Below, piece by piece: positions 55,013 to 61,498 of a stretch of DNA of 62,000 bases; within the stretch, counting starts at the first letter, position 1; every line of letters begins with the position of its first letter. The stretch is from Symbiodinium natans. Lineage: Eukaryota > Sar > Dinophyceae > Suessiales > Symbiodiniaceae. The translations under genes and the position numbers were made by a program. Below the pieces are notes generated by a model that saw only the letters and a program-made list of their open reading frames with translations, made no database searches and had not been told where the DNA came from. The DNA lies in NCBI GenBank assembly GCA_905221605.1, contig CAJNDS010002173.1, positions 365,001-427,000 on the forward strand, in the 5' to 3' direction.

Positions 55013-55668
55013 GAGCAGGTGACTGCTGCCGTGAACGACGAGCTGGTCCAGAGCCTCGACTACAAGCTCCAGTCGAGCAACGTCAATTACGTGCAGAGCC
55101 GCAAGGATGTGGTCTACTACCCTTCGAGTTTGAGCGTCTTCACGCCGACCACGAGCCGCGTGTGCCGCATCCCAATCACAAGCGGCATGGACTTCGTGGA
55201 CGGGGAGTCTGTCAAGCTCGGCTTCACGGTGCGCAACAACTCCACCACGGCCACGCTGCAGCTCGGCTCGCCGGACCCGTCGGCCCTCGTCGACCGCGTC
55301 GAGGTCTTCGCCAACGGCACCCGCATTGAGGACATCTCCTACTACAACCGCTGCTCTTATTTGTACAGCCTCCTGAAGCCGGAGGAGTGGTGGCTGAACA
55401 GGCACATCCAGGGCTTCCTGGCGGACGGCGGGGGCCACGCCGAACCCATCCCGGCCTCGGGCTCCCGCACCGTGCTCATGAGCCCGCACCTCATCGGGAT
55501 CTTCAACTGCGGCAAGATGCTGCCCCCCGAGCTCAACCTGGTGCTCCAGATCACCTTCGCCGACCCCACGGACGGGGCCCGCAACGTCAGCGCGAGCCAG
55601 GACTACACCATCGAGAACGTGAAGCTCTACGCCTCCCAGGTGACCCTCGACTCGGCCCTCCGGGAGAG
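55010..55668 (+). pseudogene. Major capsid protein, N-terminal jelly roll only
   Basis: About 220 residues resemble the first jelly roll of a PLV double-jelly-roll major capsid protein. Matching elements are SVKLGFTVRNNS, LVDRVEVFANGTRIEDISYY, PHLIGIFNCGKMLPPELN and the domain-end signature YTIENVKLYASQVTLDSAL. In complete proteins this is followed by a second jelly roll of similar size. Here the sequence passes directly into a fibre coiled-coil region, with a frame change at about 55668. Either a deletion removed the second jelly roll and fused capsid to fibre, or this is a real fibre with a capsid-like base. Without the second domain it should not form a normal hexon. Confidence 0.6.
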
Positions 55669-58181
55669 CGGCCCTGGACGCCGCGCTGGCCCTCCGCGAC
55701 GGGAGGCTCGATGCCGCCGAGGCGGCCCTGGCGGCGCTGCAGGCAGCGGGCTTCCAGTCGGCTGCCGACGTTGCGGCGGCGCTCGCCACGGCCCTCGCAG
55801 CCTACACGGACACCGCGGGGCTCAACGCCCTCCTGGCCGTGCGGGACGCGCGCCTGGACGGGCACGACGCGGAGATCCTGGCCCTGCAGGGAGCGGGGCC
55901 CTTCGCGACCACGGCGGACCTCTCGGCCTCCGAGGCGAGCCTCCAATCGGCCATCGACGCGCTCAACTCCGCGCTGGCCGCGCTGACCACGGGCGGCGGC
56001 ACGAACCTCGCCAACGCCCAGGCGTGGCCCGGGCAGACGACCTGGGACCTCCTGGTGGGCACCAACACCATCCGCAACCTGCACTTCAGCGGCGCCCCCC
56101 TGAGCGTCTCCCTCAAGAACGACAACTTCACGCTGTCCCTGACCTGCGACGCCTACACGCAGGCGGAGGTCACCGCCCTCCTGGCGCCCCTGGCCAGCGA
56201 GTCCTGGGTGCTGGCCACCCTGGGCGGCTACTACACGAGCGCCGAGACCAACGGGGCCATCACGGCCGCCCTGGTCCCGTACAGCACCACGGTGCAGATG
56301 GATGCTGCTATAGCGGCTGCCGTGGGGGCCATCGACCTCTCGGCGTACAGCACCATCGCCGCCCGGGACGCCGCCATCGCGGCGGCGCTGGTGCCCTACA
56401 GCACCACGGTGCAGATGGACGCCGCCATCGCCGCGGCCGTGGGGGCCATCGACCTCTCCGCGTACAGCACCATCGCCGCCCGGGACGCCGCTATTGCAGC
56501 CGCCTTGGTCCCTTACAGCACCACGGTGCAGATGGACGCTGCCATCGCGGCGGCCGTGGGGGCCATCGACCTCTCGGGGTACAGCACCATCTCTGCCCGG
56601 GACGCCGCCATCGCGGCTGCCCTGGTGCCCTACAGCACCACGGTGCAGATGGATGCGGCCATCGCGACGGCCCTGGTCGACTACGTGCCCTGGACGGGGC
56701 TCCAGGCCCCCATCGTCAACGAGATCAACATCGCCCTGACGGATTACTGGGACCAGACGGAGACCAGCGCGGAGATCGCGAGCCAGATCACCGCCGGGTT
56801 CCTCACCGAGGCGCAGGGGGACGCACGCTACCACCCCGTGAACGGCAACGCCGGCGGCGGAGGCATCATCCCGATGGTTCTGGACAACTTCACGCCGAGG
56901 ATGATCCGCGCGCTGCTGCCCCAGGCGCCGCTGGGGGCGAACCTCATTTTGGGCAACTCCGCCACGGTGCAGCTGACCTGCGACTGCTACTCCAAGAGCG
57001 AAAGCGACGGCAGGTACTTCTCCAGCACCGACTACGCGCCGCTCGACTCCAGATACAACATCGTCAACGGCAACGCGGGGGGCGGAGGCATCATTCCTAT
57101 GGTGCTCGAGAACTTCCAGCCCCGCATGGTCCGGGCGCTGCTGCCCCAAGCGCCCCTGGGGGCCAATCTGATCCTGGGCAACTCCGCCACGGTGCAGCTG
57201 ACCTGCGACTGCTACAGTAAGAGCGAGTCGGATTCCCGGTACGCCACGCCGGCCGACCTGGACGTCATCAGCTGCACCAGCCTCACCGCCGGCAGCTTCG
57301 TGAACACGCTCAACTTCGCCGCCACGGGCAACGTCTCGGGCGTGGACGCGCTCTTCACGGTGGACGTGCAGACGCCGCTGCTGCGGGCCGTGAGCGGGGA
57401 CGGCTACCTGCGCGTGGCCGCCGGGCTGGTGGGCCTCCAGTTCCTGGACAGCGGCGCGGCCGTCATCGCCGAGATGACCTCCTCCCAGATCGCGCTGGAG
57501 CAGGACGTGAACGTGGCCCAGGGCAGGACGCTCACCTGCGCCAGCGTCGCGACCACGGGCGGCGTGGCCAACCTGGCCATCCAGGGCGGCACGCAGGGCA
57601 TCGTCTGCACCTCCAAGGGCCTCAACGTCACGGAGAACTTCCCGCTCTCCGCCAACCCGACGGACGGCAACGTGGCCGTGCGCGTGGAGAACACGGCCCC
57701 CACGGGCTTCGCGATGCTGGAGATGAGCGCCAACGGGGGCGCGGGCTTCGTCCGGATGGAGACGCCGTCCACGGGCGGCTGCACGCTCTACGCTCCCAAC
57801 CAGGAGATCTGGCTCCAGAACCGCACGAGCGGCTCCGCGCCCCTGGTGGTGGAGACGGACTCGGATGTCACGGTCAACTACGGCTTCAACAACCTCAGCG
57901 AGAAGGTGAAGACGAACATCGCGGACGCGGACCTGGAGGCGCTGCAGGCCATCTTCGACGGCGCCCACCCGAAGACCTACGACCGCACAGACATCGAGCA
58001 CTACGGCCGCCTGGGCTTCCTGGCCCAGGACTTCGTCGGGGCGGGGGTGACGGGGAAGACCTACAGGGACGGGGAGGAGCTGCTGACGCTCGACTACAAC
58101 CGGCTCACGGCCGTGCTCTGGGGCGTCGTGAAGAGGCTCCAGGCCCGCGTGGCGGCGCTGGAGAAGAAGCCCAAGAAGTAA
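55668..58181 (+). CDS. Fibre/receptor-binding protein with peptidase-S74 chaperone domain
   Basis: The open frame runs to TAA at 58179 but has no own start before an internal Met at 55839. It begins with an Ala-rich coiled-coil-like part. Repeats of YTQAEV/YTSAETN type follow, then 39-residue repeats at 56268-56690 (LVPYSTTVQMDAAIAAAVGA) and two long repeats starting NGNAGGGGIIPMVL (56841 and 57066). The last ~110 residues are a peptidase-S74 intramolecular chaperone, with FNNLSEKVKTNI, HYGRLGFLAQDF, LLTLDYNRLTAVLW and a C-terminal coiled coil (RLQARVAALEKK). S74 domains trimerise fibres and then cut themselves off. Expected role: trimeric spike for host attachment. The S74 call is strong. 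Confidence 0.8.
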   Translation, partial: AALDAALALRDGRLDAAEAALAALQAAGFQSAADVAAALATALAAYTDTAGLNALLAVRDARLDGHDAEILALQGAGPFATTADLSASEASLQSAIDALNSALAALTTGGGTNLANAQAWPGQTTWDLLVGTNTIRNLHFSGAPLSVSLKNDNFTLSLTCDAYTQAEVTALLAPLASESWVLATLGGYYTSAETNGAITAALVPYSTTVQMDAAIAAAVGAIDLSAYSTIAARDAAIAAALVPYSTTVQMDAAIAAAVGAIDLSAYSTIAARDAAIAAALVPYSTTVQMDAAIAAAVGAIDLSGYSTISARDAAIAAALVPYSTTVQMDAAIATALVDYVPWTGLQAPIVNEINIALTDYWDQTETSAEIASQITAGFLTEAQGDARYHPVNGNAGGGGIIPMVLDNFTPRMIRALLPQAPLGANLILGNSATVQLTCDCYSKSESDGRYFSSTDYAPLDSRYNIVNGNAGGGGIIPMVLENFQPRMVRALLPQAPLGANLILGNSATVQLTCDCYSKSESDSRYATPADLDVISCTSLTAGSFVNTLNFAATGNVSGVDALFTVDVQTPLLRAVSGDGYLRVAAGLVGLQFLDSGAAVIAEMTSSQIALEQDVNVAQGRTLTCASVATTGGVANLAIQGGTQGIVCTSKGLNVTENFPLSANPTDGNVAVRVENTAPTGFAMLEMSANGGAGFVRMETPSTGGCTLYAPNQEIWLQNRTSGSAPLVVETDSDVTVNYGFNNLSEKVKTNIADADLEALQAIFDGAHPKTYDRTDIEHYGRLGFLAQDFVGAGVTGKTYRDGEELLTLDYNRLTAVLWGVVKRLQARVAALEKKPKK
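56268..56690 (+). repeat. 117-bp coding repeat in the fibre, about 3.5 units
   Basis: Each 117-bp unit encodes 39 residues containing LVPYSTTVQMDAAIAAAVGA and DLSAYSTIAARDAAI. DNA differences are mostly synonymous, so the repeat has been kept at protein level or homogenised recently. Confidence 0.9.
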
Positions 58182-58188
58182 GAAAATG
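58178..58188 (+). promoter_or_regulatory. GTAAGAAAATG motif of the integrase gene
   Basis: The fibre stop TAA is embedded; the ATG follows after 4 nt. Confidence 0.35.
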
Positions 58189-59325
58189 GCGGAGGAGGCG
58201 GCGCTCCAGTTCTTCCGGGGCCTCGCGGAGGAGTACAACGTGCGGGACCCGCGGAAGCTCCACCAGCTGGCCCGCCGGGACCACCCCGAGCGCAGGGACC
58301 TGACGGCGGCGCGGGCCCGCCAGGCCCTGCGGGGGGACGTGGCGCGGCAGGTGCTTGCGCCCAAGCCGCGGAGCCTGGGCAAGAGCGCGGCGGAGGGCCC
58401 CAACGACCGGCTGCAGGCGGACCTGGTGGACTTCTCCCAGAACACTCGGGGGAGGAACAAGTACGGGCTGGTGGTCACCGACGTCTTCACGCGGGAGGTG
58501 GCCACGAAGGCCCTGCCCGACAAGCAGGCGGAGACGGTGACCCAGGCCGCCGCCGAGATCATCCCGAAGCTGGTGGAGGACGAAGGCAACTACGTGGTCT
58601 CCACGGACCAGGGCAACGAGTTTCAGGGCCTGGAGGAGGCGCTCCCGGAGCCCGCGGTGCACCGGCACAAGCGGCCGGAGGACCGGAACGCGCTGGCCGT
58701 GGTGGACAGGGCCATCCAGACGCTGAAGCGGGACCTGGCCGGGAAGGTGGCGCGGGACGGGGGCGGCTGGGCGGAGCACGTGGAGGGGGCCGCGGAGGCC
58801 TACAACAAGCGCCCGCACGAGGCGGTGCACGCGGCGCCCAAGAACGTGGAGAAGCAGCCGGCCACCACGTTCCGCGTCTACCAGGACAACGCGAGGAAGT
58901 TCCAGCACAACCGGGAGCTCACGGAGGGCCGGCAGCGGCGCCTCGCGGAGGCGGGGGCCTTCCGCGCCCCCACCAACGCCCAGAGGAGCTTCCAGCCCCA
59001 GTACGGGCCCGTGAAGCAGCTGGCAAGCTACGACTCGATGACCGTGCGGGCCACGGACGGCACGGAGGGCCTCCTGAAGCACGTGCAGCCCGTGCCCAAG
59101 GCGAGCGGGGAGCCCGTGCAGAGGCTCACGCAGCCGGGCGTGCCGCTGGCCGCCAGGCAGCTGCGGGACTTCAACGCCGCCCCCAATGCTCTGCCGCCTG
59201 CGCCTGCCCCTGGCCCTGCGGCGGCTCCCAAGGCCGCGCCGGCCAGGAGGCTGCCCCTGGCCGTGCGGCAGCTGCGCGACTTCAACGCCCCGCCGCCGTG
59301 CAGGGCGCCCCGGGAGCTCAACTAG
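58186..59325 (+). CDS. Retroviral-type (RVE/DDE) integrase
   Basis: Inserts viral DNA into the host genome. An N-terminal helical region is followed by the RNase-H-like core. First Asp is in LQADLVDF (residue ~79), the strand block is KYGLVVTDVFTREVATKALP, and second Asp is in STDQGNEF (~141). The third acidic residue falls in NALAVVDRAIQTLK (~174), where the family normally has Glu; here it is Asp, 32 residues after the second instead of about 35. A Gln/Tyr-rich SH3-like part follows, then a tail with a motif used twice (LAARQLRDFNA and LAVRQLRDFNA) in a Pro/Ala linker. At 379 codons it is intact. The acidic swap may reduce activity. Confidence 0.85.
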   Translation: MAEEAALQFFRGLAEEYNVRDPRKLHQLARRDHPERRDLTAARARQALRGDVARQVLAPKPRSLGKSAAEGPNDRLQADLVDFSQNTRGRNKYGLVVTDVFTREVATKALPDKQAETVTQAAAEIIPKLVEDEGNYVVSTDQGNEFQGLEEALPEPAVHRHKRPEDRNALAVVDRAIQTLKRDLAGKVARDGGGWAEHVEGAAEAYNKRPHEAVHAAPKNVEKQPATTFRVYQDNARKFQHNRELTEGRQRRLAEAGAFRAPTNAQRSFQPQYGPVKQLASYDSMTVRATDGTEGLLKHVQPVPKASGEPVQRLTQPGVPLAARQLRDFNAAPNALPPAPAPGPAAAPKAAPARRLPLAVRQLRDFNAPPPCRAPRELN

Positions 59326-59345
59326 ATCGCGCGGGCGAAATCGCA

Positions 59346-59400
59346 GCAAAAACTGCAGAGCTACTCGGCTTCCTTATAGGTCAAGGGGGGGGGGATGTTG
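59346..59400 (+). promoter_or_regulatory. Conserved intergenic element, copy a
   Basis: GCAAAAACTGCAGAGCTACT, CTTCCTTATAGGTCAAGGGG, then GGATGTTG. Starts 21 nt after the integrase stop. No ORF follows directly. Confidence 0.7.
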
Positions 59401-59461
59401 CCTGTGAGGCCTGAGGCTGGGCCTGAGGCCTGTTGGGGGGGCGCGCGCGGGCGACATCGCA

Positions 59462-59516
59462 GCAAAAACTGCAGAGCTACTCAGCTTCCTTATAGGTCAA
59501 GGGGAGGGATGTTGCT
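59462..59516 (+). promoter_or_regulatory. Conserved intergenic element, copy b
   Basis: Nearly identical to copy a, including the upstream GGGCGACATCGCA. No ORF follows directly, so it may be a tandem duplicate or the remnant of a lost gene. Confidence 0.7.
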
Positions 59517-59641
59517 GGGCCCCCTCTAGGTGCTCTCCGAGGGACGGAACGGTGGGACGCCCCGCGAGGGACGGAACAGAGGCCACTTCGGACACGCCCC
59601 TGCGGCTCTACATGATGGGGCGCGCGCGCGACGACATCTGA

Positions 59642-59696
59642 GCAAAAACTGCGGAGCTACTCAGCTTCCTTATAGGTCAAGGGGAGGGATGTTGCT
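59642..59696 (+). promoter_or_regulatory. Conserved intergenic element, copy c
   Basis: Third near-identical copy, about 65 bp upstream of the 2H-like paralogue at 59760. Confidence 0.7.
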
Positions 59697-59759
59697 GCCA
59701 GCTGCCTTAGCTGCGCTGACCCTACATGTGCCTCTGTAGAAGTTCTCGAGCTCAAACCC

Positions 59760-60058
59760 ATGGCGAGCTTCCTGGACTGCCTGCTGGCGCAGGGCCGGAG
59801 GGCTCTGGGCCCTGCACGTCGAGGGCGACTCGCCCCTCCGTGGCGGGCACCTGACGGGCCTGCACGTCTCTCTCGCCTTCGAGGGCGAGATCGAGCCGGG
59901 GCTGCTGCGGCGACTGCAGCGGCAGTGGGGGAGGCCGCGTGAGACCTGCCTGCGCTTCACGCGGGTGGGCTGCGGGGGCGCGGGGATCCTGGCGGGTTCC
60001 TGCGCGGTGGGCCGCTGCCCATGGCTGCGGCAGGCCCACGACGGCGGCGCGAGCCCTG
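59760..60058 (+). pseudogene. Second 2H-phosphoesterase-like paralogue, frameshifted
   Basis: The start ATG reads MASFLDCLLAQGRR. One extra G in the GGG at about 59799-59801 shifts the frame, and the sequence continues LHVEGDSPLRGGHLTGLHVS. This matches the 53214-53673 protein (LEGPSPLK..., LHVSLAF, then LLRxWG and ETCLRF versus EVTLQF). Only the first H-x-S motif is visible. The second half has diverged or shifted again, and no second H-x-S was found. The gene is preceded by element copy c and CTCGAGCTCAAA near the ATG. It is a degenerate duplicate, or a shortened homologue with another role. Confidence 0.5.
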
Positions 60059-60059
60059 A

Positions 60060-60080
60060 GCAAAAAAAACTGCGACAGTG
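60060..60080 (+). promoter_or_regulatory. Partial intergenic element, copy d
   Basis: GCAAAAAAAACTGCGACAG matches only the first part of the element. The TATAGG part is missing. A CCGGGCTCAAGCTTGG box follows at 60131, 15 nt before the ATG at 60160. Confidence 0.5.
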
Positions 60081-60159
60081 TTGCGAGGTGGCGTTGTGCC
60101 TGAGGCGGTGCAGTCGAGGGATCTCAGCAGCCGGGCTCAAGCTTGGAAGCAGGTCAGCA

Positions 60160-60654
60160 ATGGCTGTACAAAGCGCGGCCGGGCGCATCGCCCTGGAGTG
60201 GCTCTTCTCGGAGACCTTTCCGCTGCACACCCAATTCGTCGAGCAGCCGCAGCCCCTGCGCAAGTGGGAGCTGGGCAAGTGGCACGACTGCGTCGCTTAC
60301 ATGTGGTGGGGGGAAGACGTGTACCAGTGCCTGCTGGCTGGCGTCGTGCCCCCGGAACAGCGCCTGTTCGTGCGCCTGCAGCTGCAGCGCGCCGGGCGGC
60401 TCTCTGAACTCCACAGGTCCGTCTACGTGCGTGACACGCTCCGCCTGAGCGCGGAGCTGCAGCTGCCCATCCGCCCGCGGTCGTGGTTCCTCGGACCCAT
60501 CCACTGGGCTGGAGAATCACAAGAGTACGTGGACCGCGTGTTCAACGTCGCCGCCCTGGTGGCCGAGGGACGGGAGCCGCCCGCCGAGCTGGCGGGAGAT
60601 TGCGCCGAGGACCTCATCGCTCAGCACATGGAGTCGGAGGAGGAGGCGGAGTGA
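60160..60654 (+). CDS. Viral protein of unknown function
   Basis: Intact 164-codon ORF starting at ATG 60160, the first Met after the CTCAAGCT box. Its N-terminal half is rich in Trp and other aromatics (LEWLFSETFPLHTQF, WELGKWHDCVAYMWWGEDVY) and the middle is Leu/Arg-rich. The C-terminus is acidic (EDLIAQHMESEEEAE). No family, signal peptide or membrane span was recognised. The conserved intergenic elements on both sides place it in the accessory block. The frame is open upstream to 59965, but that part overlaps the 2H-like gene and lacks its own signals. Confidence 0.6.
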   Translation: MAVQSAAGRIALEWLFSETFPLHTQFVEQPQPLRKWELGKWHDCVAYMWWGEDVYQCLLAGVVPPEQRLFVRLQLQRAGRLSELHRSVYVRDTLRLSAELQLPIRPRSWFLGPIHWAGESQEYVDRVFNVAALVAEGREPPAELAGDCAEDLIAQHMESEEEAE

Positions 60655-60663
60655 CGCGCGCGA

Positions 60664-60717
60664 GCAAAAACTGCGCAGCTCTTCGGCTTCCTTATAGGCT
60701 GAGGGGAGGGATGCTTG
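60664..60717 (+). promoter_or_regulatory. Conserved intergenic element, copy e
   Basis: GCAAAAACTGCGCAGCTCTT, CTTCCTTATAGGCTGAGGGG, then AGGGATGCTTGG. Starts 9 nt after the previous stop. A CCGGGCTCAAGCTCAGG box follows at 60727, before the ATG at 60752. Confidence 0.7.
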
Positions 60718-60751
60718 GGACTGCACCGGGCTCAAGCTCAGGGCTACAAGG

Positions 60752-61393
60752 ATGGCGCCCCAGCCCTGCCCGCACTGCCGCAAGGCCTTCCAGTGCCGCA
60801 GCCACCTGCAGCGCCATGTCATCGCCGTGCACCTGAAGGAGAAGCCCTTCTCCTGCGCCGAGTGCCACAAGAGCTTCGGCACCAAGTACGCGCTCGACAT
60901 ACACGTGCGCATCCGCCACCGGGACGAGCGGCCGCACCGGTGCCACTTGTGCGCCTACCGCTGCCACCTGCCGGCGGACCTGCGGAAGCACCTGGACAGC
61001 CACGCCAGGGGGCGCCGCGTGGGCTGCCCGCGGGAGGACCGCGTGGCGGCCTGGCTGGAGGAGGCGGGGCTCCCCTTCGAGCGCACGGTGCGCGTGGACT
61101 TCTGCGACGGCGAGAAGCCCGAGCTCGCCCGCCTCGACTTCGTGCTGTACTTCGCCTGGGGCGCCTGCGTGCTCGAGGTCGACGAGCACCAGCACGAGCT
61201 CCGCTGCCCGCGGCGGGAGCGCCGCCGCATGGAGCGCGTGCGCAGCCACCACCTGGAGCCCGTGAAGTTCGTGCGCTACAACCCCGACGCCGCCGCCGGC
61301 CCCGAGGAGCGCCGCCGCCGCCTGCTGGAGTCCCTGGAGGCGCCGCCTCGGGACGGCTTCGAGGCCGTGTACCTCTTCTACGAGCCGGCGTGA
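60752..61393 (+). CDS. Three-finger C2H2 protein fused to a PD-(D/E)XK nuclease
   Basis: 213 intact codons. Three C2H2 zinc fingers come first, with ligands C6-C9-H22-H27, C35-C38-H51-H56 and C64-C67-H80-H84. A nuclease-like domain begins at about residue 94 (EDRVAAWLEEAGLPFE). Its core has D129 in LARLDFVLYF and E142/D144/H148 in VLEVDEHQH, the D...ExD..xH pattern of DUF559/Vsr-like endonucleases in the PD-(D/E)XK superfamily. A basic helix and KFVRYNPD follow. It would bind a DNA site by its fingers and cut it: a natural zinc-finger nuclease layout. Target and purpose are unknown (host DNA, competing virus, homing or repair). Confidence 0.75.
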   Translation: MAPQPCPHCRKAFQCRSHLQRHVIAVHLKEKPFSCAECHKSFGTKYALDIHVRIRHRDERPHRCHLCAYRCHLPADLRKHLDSHARGRRVGCPREDRVAAWLEEAGLPFERTVRVDFCDGEKPELARLDFVLYFAWGACVLEVDEHQHELRCPRRERRRMERVRSHHLEPVKFVRYNPDAAAGPEERRRRLLESLEAPPRDGFEAVYLFYEPA

Positions 61394-61397
61394 TTGG

Positions 61398-61435
61398 GCA
61401 GAAAAAAAACTGCTGCACGAGCCTATAGGGACGGG
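61398..61435 (+). promoter_or_regulatory. Conserved intergenic element, copy f (diverged)
   Basis: GCAGAAAAAAAACTGCTGCA, then GCCTATAGGGACGGG. Starts 4 nt after the nuclease stop. A TTTTCAAGCTCC box follows at 61477, before the ATG at 61499. Confidence 0.55.
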
Positions 61436-61498
61436 TGTCAAGTAGAGCGCAGCACCGCCGGCCGCCGCAGTCCTGTTTTCAAGCTCCACCCAGCAGCC

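Noticed and set aside
55668-58181. Bacteriophage tail-fibre contamination because of the S74 domain
   Set aside because: S74 domains also occur in eukaryotic viruses, and the neighbours (A32-like ATPase, PLV minor capsid, RVE integrase) are not phage genes.
55587-58589. A 1000-codon open frame on the minus strand across the fibre and integrase
   Set aside because: It is an antisense shadow of G+C-rich plus-strand genes with recognised domains; its translation is low-complexity His/Arg/Gly/Val.
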